NCBI GenBank assembly: GCA_021792615.1
Contig: JAJYUJ010000032.1
Location: 1-31,649 of the forward strand
DNA: 31,649 nucleotides
Source: a bacterium
GTDB taxonomy: Bacteria; JAMCPX01
Direction of reading: 5' to 3'
The notes under the pieces were generated by a model. It saw nothing but the letters and a program-made list of their open reading frames with translations. It searched no databases and was not told where the DNA came from. Positions 7,149 through 15,857 of this stretch are shown one piece after another. The first letter of the stretch is position 1. Every line of letters begins with the position of its first letter. The translations under genes and the position numbers were made by a program.

Positions 7149-9395
7149 TTAAATAAAATGCTGAGGATCCATGTCAATGATATATTGAATATCAGGAATT
7201 AATTCTTTAAATTTAGTGCCAAGTTGATGCAGAGTATCGGACAACAGGTTTGTTTTCGGGGACTTCAGCAAAAGGTGATAAACATAAACCCCCTTGACCT
7301 TTGCCATGGGCGCTGGAACAGGGCCAAAAACATCTACCCCATGAGGCACGATACCGGATCCAATGCCAAATAACTTTGAAATCTTTTCCATTGCGTTCTG
7401 AAGTATGTCGAGATTTTTGTATTTAAATATCACTATAGTTAATCTTGAGAATGGTGGATAATTCAATTCTTTACGATAGTTAAGCTCTGTTTTATAGAAT
7501 AATTCTGTCTTATATTCAACAGCATATTTCACGGGATAATAATCGGGATTAAACGTTTGAATAAACACCCTTGCTCCGCTTTCTGTCCTGCCTGCCCTTC
7601 CAGCAGACTGCATGATAATATTAAAAATCCTTTCAGAGCTTCGGAAGTCAGGTATGTTCAAGCCGACATCAAGCAACGGCAGGCAGACAAGTTCTACATC
7701 CGGGAAATCAAGGCCCTTTGCAACCATCTGGGTGCCGAGCAGCATAAGTACATCACCCGTGCCGAACAAATCAATAAATTCCTCATGTGAACCCAGCTTC
7801 ACGGTCGTGTCTTTATCCATCCTGATGAACTTGATATTGCTGAATACCCTTTTTATTTCTTCCTCGAGCCTCTGGGTTCCGATGCCCATGGATTTTATGT
7901 TCGAAGATCCACAAGCTGGGCATTTTACAAAAACAGGCTCGGAATAACCGCAATAATGGCAGACCAGTTTTTGCAATGACTTATGGTACGTAAGCGGGAT
8001 CTCGCACTCTGGACATTTTTCAGTATGCCCGCAATCCACACAAATAAGACTTGAGGCATATCCTCTCCGGTTAAGCATGATGATTGCTTGTTTTCCCCTG
8101 GCAAATGTTTCCGTTAATGCATCAACAACAGGCTTTGAGAGAATTTCATTTCCGATTCTGTGAGGATGTTCTTTTTTGAGATCAATAACTTGTATATGTG
8201 GCATCGGAAGGTTCTGCACTCTATGTTCGAGTTTACAGAAATGGTATTTACCGGTCATTGCGTTGTAATATGATTCAAGTGAAGGGGTTGCACTGCCCAG
8301 AACAACAAGAGCTTGTTCCAGTTTGCCCCTCATGATTGCGACATCCCGTGCATTATATCTGAACCTGTCCTCTTGTTTGTAGGTATGCTCGTGTTCTTCA
8401 TCAACAACAATAACCCCGACATCTTTGATAGGCGCGAATATAGCGGAACGCACACCTATAATGATGCGGATTTTTCCAAGAAGGATATCCTCGTAGGTCT
8501 TTCTTAACAGTAACGGCTTGATTTTACTATGCATTACACCAACTATTCCTTTAAACCTGTCGATAAACCTGTTAACAAGCTGTGGTGTTAATGCTATTTC
8601 AGGCACAAGAACAATGGCATTTTTCCCCTGTTTTATCGCTTCTGCTATGACCTGCATATAGATTTCTGTTTTACCGCTTCCAGTTACACCCATAACAAGA
8701 GTAGTCTGAAATGTTCTTGTTTGTAAGCTTGTTACAAGCGCATCTATGGTCTTTTTTTGTTCTTCTGTTGGTGTTATCCCTGATTTAAACGCTTGCAAGC
8801 CAGCTGGTGTCTTAGTGTCGGGAATTGAATCAACAGGCTGCTCAGGTATCTTATCCGCTGTTTTAAAGATAATCTCCAGGATTCCATTTTTAACAAGCTT
8901 AGTGACAACACCCTGACCATACCTTCTGACAAGGGTAATTTTTGATATGTATTTTTTGTTTGCAAGATATGCGATAATAGCCTTTTCTTTATCTGATAGT
9001 ATACTATAATCAACATCCTGTAACGATAATCTATAAAACTTATTTGCTTCAAGTTTTATATCTTTATGCGGCATAAATTGCTTGAATACATCTCCCATGG
9101 GATAGAAATAATAATGAGAAGCCCATTCCAAAAGTTTTATGAGCGGACCAGGGAGACAGGGTTCGGAATCTATGAACTGCCGGACAGACTTTGTACGATA
9201 ATCCGGTTTATCGACACCTACCCTTCTTATCATTCCTGCAAGCATCCTTGAACCAAACGGTACAAGCACCCGCTGTCCTGAAACAATCTTTGCATCATCG
9301 GTTATGCCGGTCGTCGATTCATCCACTTTGTACGTAAATCCATGGTCAACAGGCACCGGAAGAATGACTTCTATATATGTTTCTTTATACGGCAT
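7149..9395 (-). CDS. priA: Primosomal protein N' (replication restart helicase PriA)
   Basis: PriA is the superfamily 2 DNA helicase that recognises stalled forks and reloads the replisome. All expected parts are present in 748 residues. There is an N-terminal DNA-binding domain (YIEVILPVPVDHGFTYKV) and a Walker A motif GVTGSGKTEIY (236-246). The Walker B motif is VVDEEHEH (about 330-337), and GSATPSLES lies around 368-375. The eight zinc-binding cysteines fall in paired CxxC units at 452/455, 461/464, 479/482 and 492/495. The helicase segment IGTQRLEEEI follows, with QSAGRAGR further on. The start lies 3 bases after the preceding membrane-protein stop, so translation is probably coupled; no Shine-Dalgarno is visible. 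Length is typical of full-size PriA. Confidence 0.97.
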   Translation of the reverse strand: MPYKETYIEVILPVPVDHGFTYKVDESTTGITDDAKIVSGQRVLVPFGSRMLAGMIRRVGVDKPDYRTKSVRQFIDSEPCLPGPLIKLLEWASHYYFYPMGDVFKQFMPHKDIKLEANKFYRLSLQDVDYSILSDKEKAIIAYLANKKYISKITLVRRYGQGVVTKLVKNGILEIIFKTADKIPEQPVDSIPDTKTPAGLQAFKSGITPTEEQKKTIDALVTSLQTRTFQTTLVMGVTGSGKTEIYMQVIAEAIKQGKNAIVLVPEIALTPQLVNRFIDRFKGIVGVMHSKIKPLLLRKTYEDILLGKIRIIIGVRSAIFAPIKDVGVIVVDEEHEHTYKQEDRFRYNARDVAIMRGKLEQALVVLGSATPSLESYYNAMTGKYHFCKLEHRVQNLPMPHIQVIDLKKEHPHRIGNEILSKPVVDALTETFARGKQAIIMLNRRGYASSLICVDCGHTEKCPECEIPLTYHKSLQKLVCHYCGYSEPVFVKCPACGSSNIKSMGIGTQRLEEEIKRVFSNIKFIRMDKDTTVKLGSHEEFIDLFGTGDVLMLLGTQMVAKGLDFPDVELVCLPLLDVGLNIPDFRSSERIFNIIMQSAGRAGRTESGARVFIQTFNPDYYPVKYAVEYKTELFYKTELNYRKELNYPPFSRLTIVIFKYKNLDILQNAMEKISKLFGIGSGIVPHGVDVFGPVPAPMAKVKGVYVYHLLLKSPKTNLLSDTLHQLGTKFKELIPDIQYIIDMDPQHFI

Positions 9396-9398
9396 GCA

Positions 9399-9821
9399 TT
9401 ATTGGGAAGAAGGAGGGAAAGATTTCGTTTTCACGCCAAAACCTGATTTTACTTTAATCTCAAGCGGCTTATAGCCCCATGGGGGCGAAGGCTTAAAAGA
9501 TGTGAAATAAATTACAACAGATTGTTTCGGTTTAATCTCGGTAACATTAGCCGTGTACTTGCCGTCCATTTCGATGGAAACGTTTTTTAATGCAGAATTA
9601 GACATATTGTTGACGAAAACAACAGGTTTGCCGAGCAAGCCTGCAGTATCGACGCCGACGACAACGTTGAGATACCTCAGATAAAACACGATTATTAATG
9701 CTGCGGCAAGGAGAACTGACAGCAAAGCTATGCCGCTGATTACATAAAACCTTGTCTTTTCATACGAATCCATATTTTCGAATTTACGGCTAAATTTTCT
9801 TTGTACCGACTTGATGTTCAT
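9399..9821 (-). CDS. Membrane-anchored protein of unknown function upstream of priA
   Basis: This 140-residue protein has a basic N-terminus (MNIKSVQRKFSRKFENMDSYEK). One strong membrane helix follows at about residues 26-50, then a roughly 90-residue extracytoplasmic part of beta character with no cysteines. The latter includes VVFVNNMSNSALKNVSIEMDGKY, which looks like an immunoglobulin-like or FxLYD-type strand pattern. I do not recognise a family. A GGGGG-type ribosome site precedes the ATG. Its stop is 3 bases from the priA start, so it belongs to the same operon, though no functional link to replication restart is evident. Confidence 0.75.
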   Translation of the reverse strand: MNIKSVQRKFSRKFENMDSYEKTRFYVISGIALLSVLLAAALIIVFYLRYLNVVVGVDTAGLLGKPVVFVNNMSNSALKNVSIEMDGKYTANVTEIKPKQSVVIYFTSFKPSPPWGYKPLEIKVKSGFGVKTKSFPPSSQ

Positions 9822-10013
9822 TTTCCAATCCCCCGTGATTAGGTTTAGCTATCTCATAGCACTTTTATCTCCAAAAATGCAACAGGAAGTCTTGCCGTAA
9901 ATTCAGAAACAATACAGTGCTGCGTTACGCCGAGAAGCGAACTGTGAAGGTTTGCCTCTTTTCGGTCAAGCCTATGGAGAATAGAGGCACCCCTGCTCAT
10001 TGTAAAGAGGTAG

Positions 10014-10766
10014 TTACCACTTATAATATAAACCTGCAGAAAGATCCGGAAGCATCCATAGTAAAACCGGACTTTTGCTTTCATAAAACTGCAATGGAAT
10101 GCTCCATCCTATGTTCAGTCCTATATGTGTCCACTCAACATCCAGATCCAATTCAGGAACAAACGCACATGTCGTTATGTTAAGCGGCGCGGTTGTCGTC
10201 GTTGTCGTCGTTGATCCTGATGAAGTTGTCGTATATTGGTAATCTCCTGACAATTCATAAATCCTCATCGGTATGGTAATGCCAAAATGTTCTCCGAATT
10301 TAAATCCGGGATACCATCCTTCATACAGATAAAAAGAATTCCCTGAGATAAAGGAACTGCTCTTATAATCTTTCAGAGAATAAGAACCAGAATTTACCCC
10401 TGTACCTCTGTCCACTCCGCCGCCGAATGCGAAAACGGTCAAATATGTACCTGAGCCTTTGTTATTACTATTCCGCGCATTAAACAGAAGACCGCCCTCG
10501 TATACCTGAATGTTGGGTCCCTGGGAAGTGACTATGCCCGACAGCTGGATATGATCGCTCAACCCTATTTTAACATCACCACCTTCGGGAAGCCATAAGT
10601 ACGAACGGGCTCCTACTTCTCCTTTGCCAGCAGTGTATGTCCCGGGTGATTGGAGGGCGTTGGGCATGGTTACTGAATAAATACTGCATGAAGCCACAGA
10701 GATTACCAAGAATAAAGTGTATAACAAATGCTTGACCGGTGGTCCTGTCTGCTTAACATGAAGCAT
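10014..10766 (-). CDS. Lipoprotein, probable outer-membrane beta-sheet protein
   Basis: This 250-residue protein has a type II signal peptide with lipobox VASC (Cys27 is the predicted lipidated residue), preceded by HLLYTLFLVIS. The mature part is rich in Gly, Ser and Tyr with alternating beta-strand patterns (YLWLPEGGDVKIGLSDHIQLSG, FGGGVDRG, and the terminal SAGLYYKW ending in an aromatic residue). This resembles small barrel or barrel-associated outer-membrane proteins. Around residues 180-195 there is a Thr/Ser tract with seven consecutive Thr codons. It is encoded by a short repeat that could be slippage-prone and probably forms a flexible surface loop. A strong ribosome site (AAGGAGGTG) fixes the ATG. 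It stands alone between the priA operon and the divergent Nudix gene. Family not recognised. Confidence 0.75.
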   Translation of the reverse strand: MLHVKQTGPPVKHLLYTLFLVISVASCSIYSVTMPNALQSPGTYTAGKGEVGARSYLWLPEGGDVKIGLSDHIQLSGIVTSQGPNIQVYEGGLLFNARNSNNKGSGTYLTVFAFGGGVDRGTGVNSGSYSLKDYKSSSFISGNSFYLYEGWYPGFKFGEHFGITIPMRIYELSGDYQYTTTSSGSTTTTTTTAPLNITTCAFVPELDLDVEWTHIGLNIGWSIPLQFYESKSPVLLWMLPDLSAGLYYKW

Positions 10767-10880
10767 ATTTCACCTCCTTCTTATGTAAAAGATGACATAT
10801 CATACTTGGAGTGAGTTTTCTATTGAAATGAAAAGAGAAAATTATTGTTTGCACGCCCTTGACTGATCAATGCAGAAATA

Positions 10881-10908
10881 TTGACACAGAGGTCGTTTAT
10901 GGTAGCGT
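10881..10908 (+). promoter_or_regulatory. Possible promoter just before the Nudix gene
   Basis: A perfect TTGACA (10881-10886) is followed after 16 bases by a weak -10 (TAGCGT, 10903-10908). The ATG is 7 bases further on and no ribosome site lies between, consistent with a leaderless message. The -10 is poor, so confidence is low. Confidence 0.35.
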
Positions 10909-10914
10909 AAAGCT

Positions 10915-11337
10915 ATGGCAGCATACAAAAATCCGGTTCCTACGGTGGATATTATCATAGAGATTGGCGATAAGATTATTTTGATTGAGAGGAAAAACCC
11001 TCCGTATGGCTGGGCAATCCCCGGCGGGTTTGTGGATTACGGAGAATCGCTTGAAAACGCTGCAATGCGCGAGGCTCTTGAGGAAACATCGGTTCATGTT
11101 GAGCTTTATGAACAGTTCTACACCTATTCCAAACCTGACCGTGATCCGCGCCATCACACTATAACGACTGTTTTTCTTGCCAGGGCTCTCAAAGGTATAC
11201 CGAGGGCAGATGATGATGCAAAATCACTGGAATTGTTTACTTCTGATTCACTGCCTGATACGATTGCATTTGATCACAGGGACGTCCTGATGGATTATTT
11301 CAGATATAAAAAAACCGGAAAGAGGCCGGTACCTTAA
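10915..11337 (+). CDS. Nudix hydrolase
   Basis: This 140-residue protein is a single Nudix domain. The Nudix box runs from Gly38 to Val60 and follows G-x5-E-x7-R-E-x2-E-E (Gly38, Glu44, Arg52, Glu53, Glu56, Glu57). The usual Gly near its end is replaced by Ser59, a tolerated change. The preceding segment [12 protein letters not shown] is typical of NudF/MutT-like proteins that cleave nucleoside-diphosphate derivatives such as ADP-ribose or oxidised nucleotides. The exact substrate cannot be assigned. The stop is followed one base later by the start of the AMMECR1 gene, so the two are co-transcribed. No ribosome site is visible upstream of the start. Confidence 0.93.
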   Translation: MAAYKNPVPTVDIIIEIGDKIILIERKNPPYGWAIPGGFVDYGESLENAAMREALEETSVHVELYEQFYTYSKPDRDPRHHTITTVFLARALKGIPRADDDAKSLELFTSDSLPDTIAFDHRDVLMDYFRYKKTGKRPVP

Positions 11338-11338
11338 T

Positions 11339-11902
11339 ATGTCAGAACTCAAGATACAAGAACAAAAAGAGCTTTTGCAGCTTGCGAGAAAAACAATCGA
11401 GGCCTATCTGAAAAAAGGCACTATTCCCGGCTATACTACTGACAACAAAAATCTCGTCAGGAATGCAGGTGCTTTTGTGACTCTGAATAAAGATAGCAGG
11501 CTGCGCGGCTGTATCGGTAATTTCTTCTCTCATGAACCGCTCTATAAAAACATTCAGGCAATGGCAATCGCTGCTGCCGTCGAGGACCCAAGATTCAGTC
11601 ACGTTACCCCGGATGAATTAAGCCATTTAACGATTGAGATCTCCGTACTGTCAGAACTCGAGACGGTAAAATCCCTCGATGAGATCGAGGTTGGAAAACA
11701 TGGACTTTATGTTACAAAGGGTTTTTACCGGGGTGTACTCCTCCCCCAGGTCGCAACAGAGTATGGATGGGACAGGGACACGTTTCTGAGTGAAACATGC
11801 ATGAAAGCAGGCCTGCCTGAAGATGATTGGAAGAAACCGGGGATAAAAATAGAAAAGTTTTCCGCACAGGTCTTCAACGAAGAAGAAGTTTTCAAGAAAT
11901 AG
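11339..11902 (+). CDS. amrA: AMMECR1-domain protein (AmmeMemoRadiSam system protein A)
   Basis: This 187-residue protein consists almost entirely of an AMMECR1 domain. The family signature LRGCIGNF is at about residues 55-62. It is followed by the helical IQAMAIAAAVEDPRF segment, the TIEISVLS strand, GLYVTKGFYRGVLLPQVATEYGWD and a C-terminal KIEKFSAQVF. In many bacteria and archaea this domain occurs with a Memo-like protein and a radical SAM protein (the AmmeMemoRadiSam set). Neither partner is in this window; the neighbour here is a Nudix hydrolase one base upstream. The biochemical role remains unestablished for the family. The start ATG directly follows the Nudix stop and has no separate ribosome site, suggesting coupled translation. 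Confidence 0.93.
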   Translation: MSELKIQEQKELLQLARKTIEAYLKKGTIPGYTTDNKNLVRNAGAFVTLNKDSRLRGCIGNFFSHEPLYKNIQAMAIAAAVEDPRFSHVTPDELSHLTIEISVLSELETVKSLDEIEVGKHGLYVTKGFYRGVLLPQVATEYGWDRDTFLSETCMKAGLPEDDWKKPGIKIEKFSAQVFNEEEVFKK

Positions 11903-11975
11903 AATTTGACGCTCTTTCATTGAGCGTGGGTAACTTTCCCCTCCATTCAGATTGTCCGACAATTTCTCTTTATTG

Positions 11976-11996
11976 TCCCTCCTTTGACGGGAGGGA
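11976..11996. repeat. G/C-rich intergenic hairpin with GGGAGGG-type tandem tracts
   Basis: TCCCTCC (11976-11982) pairs with GGAGGGA (11990-11996). It is followed by a second GAGGGAGGG tract and then several CACCCT tracts up to about 12040. This lies in the convergent gap between the AMMECR1 and thiolase genes, which otherwise holds only a weak ACGCTC/GAGCGT hairpin (11909-11927). It resembles the short CCCTC/GAGGG intergenic palindromes dispersed in many genomes. It may also act as a bidirectional terminator. Confidence 0.45.
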
Positions 11997-12107
11997 TAGA
12001 GGGAGGGTGGTTATTGTTTATCCTTCACCCTCACCCTGCCCATAGCACCTGCACCAGCTATTACCATAGTCATATTACCTTTCATATCAAAAGACATCTA
12101 TACAAAC

Positions 12108-13313
12108 CTATACCCTTTCCACAATCATCGATATGCCCTGCCCTACCCCGATACACAGAGATACCAGTCCGATGCGTACGTCATTTCTCCGCTTCATTTC
12201 GTGCAAAAGCTTTGCCGTCAGAATTGCACCGGTAGCACCGAGAGGGTGACCCGCTGCTATTGCACCGCCAAGGGGATTTAATCTCGGATCCGCACTGTCC
12301 ATTTTCCATTCCTTCAAGACCGCAAGCGACTGCGCTGCAAATGCCTCGTTCAATTCGATCAAGTTTATATCGTTCATCTTGAGTTTTGCCCTTTCCATGG
12401 CTTTGTTTGTTGCCGGCACTGGTCCTATACCCATGATTCTCGGAGGAACACCGGCAACTGCCAAGCTGCGAATCTTTGCAATGGGCTTTAAACCGTGTGC
12501 CCTGCCATAGTCTTCGGATACGAGAAGTACGGCTGCAGCACCGTCGCTCAACTGGCTTGAGTTGCCGGCGGTAACCGTACCATCCTTCTTGAACACAGAC
12601 TTTAACATCGATAATTTTTCCAAAGAGGTGTCTCCTCTTGGACCCTCATCAATGTCTGCAATACCCTGCTTGGTCCCGACCTGAACGGTTTGGTCTTTAA
12701 AAAGTCCGTCCTTGATCGCCTTTATGGACCTTTGATTGCTCGAGAGTGCAAATTTGTCCTGTTCTTCCCTTGAGATATTGTACTGTTGTGCAAGATTTTC
12801 AGCAGTCATACCGAGAGAATCCGTATGTCCCATGGCCTCCATCTTTGGATTGATGAGACGCCAGCCAAGGGTTGTATCGTACGCAGCGGCATTGCCCTTT
12901 GGAAATGCTTGTTCCGGCTTGGGCAGCACCCATGGAGCCCTGCTCATGGATTCTACACCACCGCCGATGTAGACGTTTCCCTCTCCGGCCATGATACACC
13001 GTGCTGCGTCCGACAGGGCTTCGAGTCCGGAACCGCACAACCTATTCACCGTGCATCCTGCAATCTCGACCGGCAATCCCGCAAGAAGCAAGCTCATGCG
13101 CGCGACATTCCGGTTGTCCTCTCCTGCCTGGTTAGCACAACCGAGGTACACATCCTCGATATCTTTAACCGGTACATCGGTTCTGTTAATGATTGCTTTA
13201 AGGACAAGGGCGCCAAGGTCATCAGGCCTGAGAGAAGATAATATCCCGCCGTGCTTGCCTATAGGGGTTCTTACAGCGTCTATCAGCCAGACAGTTTTTG
13301 TCGGAATTCCCAT
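12108..13313 (-). CDS. Acetyl-CoA acyltransferase (thiolase)
   Basis: This 401-residue protein is a thiolase of the degradative/biosynthetic type. It either cleaves 3-ketoacyl-CoA with CoA or condenses two acyl-CoAs. The acyl-accepting cysteine is Cys93 in VNRLCGSGLEAL. The catalytic His is His356 in AAGHPLGATGA, and the second cysteine is Cys387 in LCIGVGQG. The NEAFAAQ motif is also present. The N-terminus VWLIDAVRTPIGKHGG is canonical. A GGAGG ribosome site lies just before the ATG. The gene stands alone between the AMMECR1 gene (convergent) and the Spy-like gene (divergent), so its pathway partners (hydratase, dehydrogenase) are elsewhere. Sequence alone does not separate beta-ketoadipyl, 3-ketoacyl and acetoacetyl-CoA thiolases. 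Confidence 0.95.
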   Translation of the reverse strand: MGIPTKTVWLIDAVRTPIGKHGGILSSLRPDDLGALVLKAIINRTDVPVKDIEDVYLGCANQAGEDNRNVARMSLLLAGLPVEIAGCTVNRLCGSGLEALSDAARCIMAGEGNVYIGGGVESMSRAPWVLPKPEQAFPKGNAAAYDTTLGWRLINPKMEAMGHTDSLGMTAENLAQQYNISREEQDKFALSSNQRSIKAIKDGLFKDQTVQVGTKQGIADIDEGPRGDTSLEKLSMLKSVFKKDGTVTAGNSSQLSDGAAAVLLVSEDYGRAHGLKPIAKIRSLAVAGVPPRIMGIGPVPATNKAMERAKLKMNDINLIELNEAFAAQSLAVLKEWKMDSADPRLNPLGGAIAAGHPLGATGAILTAKLLHEMKRRNDVRIGLVSLCIGVGQGISMIVERV

Positions 13314-13588
13314 TTTACCTCCAATCTATGCATACTGGTTTACACCGTCAGAAGGTTCAACCATCTATGGTGGGATACTACGATGATTTTTAATTCCTTC
13401 AAAGGACTTGCGCCCAAGGCATCAGCCCAAGGGCTGATCCGCCTCTGGAGGACTTTCTGACATGTTTACGATATCAACTATACGAGACCATGCAGATATT
13501 GCAATAATTCCTGTCAGGAGGCTTAGCTGCAAGGTAAGGGAACTTTTTTAAACTTACTTCGTTTAATATGACAAGGAGGTAAGAAACA

Positions 13589-14020
13589 ATGAAAAGGAAA
13601 ATGATAGCAAGTATGGCGGTCCTAATAGGACTGATGATGTGCAGCAGTGTATATGCAATGGGTCCGGGCGGCTGGCATGGCATGGGATTTACAGCGGTTG
13701 CAAATCTTAATATTGATTCCGTAAAAAACTTCCTCAAGGACACAACATCGGCACGCAACGAGCTTATTCTAAAGCGGATTGAATTAATCAAGGCCTACAG
13801 AGCGCAGGAAATCAACTACGACAAGATAGCATCAATACAAAAAGAGATTATAGATCTCAAAACAAAGATCCTTGATACTGCGAGAAAATACGGACTCGAT
13901 AAAGAGGTCGGCCCATGGTTCGGTATGAGACATGGTATGATGGGGCAAGGCATGAGACCCGGTATGAGAGGGATGAGACCCGGCGGTATGATGAGCTGTC
14001 CCTGCAATACACCTCAATAG
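13589..14020 (+). CDS. Periplasmic Spy/ZraP-like metal-binding protein
   Basis: This 143-residue secreted protein has a signal peptide (MKRKMIASMAVLIGLMMCSSVYA). A short MGPGGWHGMGF segment follows, then a long amphipathic helical hairpin (about 40-100) with alternating acidic and basic residues, as in the Spy, CpxP and ZraP family of periplasmic chaperones and metal sensors. The C-terminus (about 108-143) is a tandem of GMR/GMRP units rich in Met, His and Gly. It ends SCPCNTPQ, so Met, His and two Cys residues could bind copper, silver or zinc. No LTxxQ motif typical of Spy is seen, so the family call rests on layout. An AAGGAGGT ribosome site precedes the ATG. A hairpin terminator follows the stop, so it is monocistronic. 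Confidence 0.7.
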   Translation: MKRKMIASMAVLIGLMMCSSVYAMGPGGWHGMGFTAVANLNIDSVKNFLKDTTSARNELILKRIELIKAYRAQEINYDKIASIQKEIIDLKTKILDTARKYGLDKEVGPWFGMRHGMMGQGMRPGMRGMRPGGMMSCPCNTPQ

Positions 14021-14043
14021 CACAACCGATATACATCACGAAG

Positions 14044-14075
14044 AAAGGGCGAGCCGAAGGCTCGTCCCTTTTCTT
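14044..14075 (+). terminator. Intrinsic terminator of the Spy-like gene
   Basis: AAAGGG-CGAGCC (14044-14055) pairs with GGCTCG-T-CCCTTT (14059-14071) around a GAA loop, with one bulged T. TTCTT follows. It lies 24 bases past the stop codon. Confidence 0.8.
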
Positions 14076-14389
14076 AAATACTATCAAGCTGAACCGGGAG
14101 ATTCATCGGAATGGCTTATTTCTGTATCGTCCTGTTCCCCTTTATTACCATTTCCATGAAACATTTCTTCCGCAGATTGTTCCTGATGTAGTGCCGCTTG
14201 TACCGTCTGCAGAGTATATAGTTTCTGCATAAGTACAATGTTCATTAATAACTGCAGTTGTGTACTGCGGATTGGTATCGGTTCCTGCAAATGAAAGATT
14301 ACCTGCGGAACGACCTGGAACATTTTCTCATGATGAAGCAGAGTTAATTGTTGGGAGAGGCAATCAATGCGTTGCCCCTCCCCATAGAT
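14076..14389. other. Gene-poor gap with one hairpin (14353-14382)
   Basis: Apart from a hairpin (GGGAGAGGCAA at 14353-14363 with TTGCCCCTCCC at 14372-14382, one mismatch), I see nothing convincing. The hairpin lies just beyond the minus-strand stop of the Cys-rich lipoprotein and may terminate it, although its T-tract is weak. A 79-codon minus-strand reading frame (14084-14323) lacks a ribosome site and any protein-like pattern. Confidence 0.5.
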
Positions 14390-15295
14390 TTATTTATTCG
14401 TCAGATCAAACGACGGCATTGCAAAACCAAAATTTACAAGGGAAAGCTGACACATCGTTTTTCCACCCGACTGCACACATGTTGTACCTGAAGGACAATT
14501 GTAGCCGTCACAACAGTCAACCGCACCTGCAGGAATACACGCATTTGCATAGCATGTTGAGCAATATGACCCGGCATAACAACAGGACTTATTAGCACAT
14601 GTTACAGAGCAGCCGTAGTTGAAATATTCATACAGATGTTGTCCACAAATAGTTCCCGAAACAGAGGTGTAATTTGACGCGCCCGCGTGTCCCTTTGCCG
14701 TAATGAAGATATCACCATGACATACATCTTTGCCGTTTACACTTATGGTCGGCATACCTGTAAACGTAACTGTCACATCCACATCAACAGCACCTCCGCA
14801 TTGTATCGTTGCATTTGAGGTAAGACCCATTGTGATAGTTCCGTTTATCATCATATGGTCACCTGTTGTTGTAATGGTCTCGGCACATGAATTGTAATTA
14901 ATCGAACCCTGTCCATTTATTGACATGGAGTCTTGTGAGCAAGGCGGGTTAGCGGAACAGCAACCCGATGGCATTGTACAGTTCATATTAAGTGTATAAT
15001 AGATATTTCCACCGCCCGGACAACTTGTAGGTGGAATAAGCGTGCTAGGTCCGCATGAAGAAAGTGGATGAAGACCATTGACTTTCATTGGTGTATAGGA
15101 ACTTGTACTCATTGTTAGTGTACCATTTGCTGTAGATGCGAACATCTGTGCAAGGGCAGAGAGTTGATCGGAATTGAATGGACCGCCTCCGCTGCTTCCG
15201 CTGCTTCCGCAACCTGCCATTATTAATATCAAGAGTGCTGCTGAAATTCCCATCACCACACCGATGACCTTTTTAAATCTTTTATCTTGTATCAT
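14390..15295 (-). CDS. Cysteine-rich lipoprotein with a granulin-like C-terminus
   Basis: This 301-residue lipoprotein has a hydrophobic signal and lipobox IMAGC (Cys29), followed by a Gly/Ser spacer. It contains 23 cysteines in all, an extreme number. Residues about 70-215 form a beta-rich domain with scattered cysteines and many Thr/Ser/Gly strands (GTITMGLTSNATIQCGGAVDVDVTVTF). Residues 229-282 hold 12 cysteines in 54 positions with two CC pairs, ending DCCDGYNCPSGTTC. This resembles the CC-x-C-PsGttC spacing of granulin or knottin modules and probably forms a disulfide-stapled fold. No catalytic motif is seen and the family is not recognised. AAGGAGG lies 7-8 bases before the ATG. It is single-gene and probably exported to the cell surface or periplasm, where disulfides can form. 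Confidence 0.8.
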   Translation of the reverse strand: MIQDKRFKKVIGVVMGISAALLILIMAGCGSSGSSGGGPFNSDQLSALAQMFASTANGTLTMSTSSYTPMKVNGLHPLSSCGPSTLIPPTSCPGGGNIYYTLNMNCTMPSGCCSANPPCSQDSMSINGQGSINYNSCAETITTTGDHMMINGTITMGLTSNATIQCGGAVDVDVTVTFTGMPTISVNGKDVCHGDIFITAKGHAGASNYTSVSGTICGQHLYEYFNYGCSVTCANKSCCYAGSYCSTCYANACIPAGAVDCCDGYNCPSGTTCVQSGGKTMCQLSLVNFGFAMPSFDLTNK

Positions 15296-15455
15296 AAAAA
15301 CCTCCTTTGTTTTTATTGGTTTTTTCTCGGTTAAAAATGCCCTCGGGAACTATTCCGGAATACAGATTTCTCCCGATAAGCAAGATAGCGGCATTGAAAA
15401 ATGTATGACGTGGAAAAAACAGCGGGTTTTATTTTACCCCGGAACCGTCAAACAC

Positions 15456-15857
15456 CTATGCCAAGAAGGTTTTCGGCGGATGAAAAAAGGTGTTAAAGAA
15501 ATCTTGCGAAATAAGAGGTACTTCGTGCATAATAATTTTGACAATCCGGCATGATTTTGAAATGGATAAAATGTTTGACCATAAAGCCAGAGACATATCA
15601 CTATTATTGATTGAACTATGTTCTTCATTCAATAAAACTAAATTATGTTCTGTTTCGCTACCGGACAAATGGGACGATACACCGTTGTTATCCTGCGAGT
15701 TATCTGTAAACACGTCATCCTGTGTTACAATATCTTGATCGCACGTGGTCGTTAATCTTACTGAAGCAGCTTGTATTGATATAAAAAGAAATATAAAGAG
15801 ACTTACGAAATACAGTGTTTCTATTCTCCGGAGCATGTTCATGCTTGTACAATGCAT
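15456..15857 (-). CDS. Uncertain small secreted protein
   Basis: This 133-codon frame starts with a plausible signal peptide (MNMLRRIETLYFVSLFIFLFIS, ending QAAS), followed by an acidic, Ser/Asn/Asp-rich region with no recognised domain. There are three possible starts: residue 1 (15857), residue 6 (15842) and residue 8. None has a ribosome site. A TACAAT -10-like hexamer at 15867-15862 would place the transcript start near 15855, favouring residue 6. The plus strand over the same interval encodes nothing convincing. The signal-like N-terminus is the only support, so treat this as a candidate. Without it, 15296-15917 would be a gap of about 620 bases with no gene. Confidence 0.35.
   Translation of the reverse strand: MHCTSMNMLRRIETLYFVSLFIFLFISIQAASVRLTTTCDQDIVTQDDVFTDNSQDNNGVSSHLSGSETEHNLVLLNEEHSSINNSDMSLALWSNILSISKSCRIVKIIMHEVPLISQDFFNTFFHPPKTFLA

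Noticed and set aside
9961-10000. GCCTCTTTTC/GAATAGAGGC imperfect hairpin near the end of the 10014 lipoprotein gene
   Set aside because: It has a mismatch and no T-tract in either direction; insufficient to call a terminator.
12736-13386. Long plus-strand open frames opposite the thiolase gene
   Set aside because: They are antisense shadows of a strongly conserved thiolase with a ribosome site; no protein features of their own.
14084-14323. 79-codon minus-strand reading frame
   Set aside because: No ribosome site, no signal peptide and no domain-like pattern; it lies in a gap between two terminator-type hairpins.
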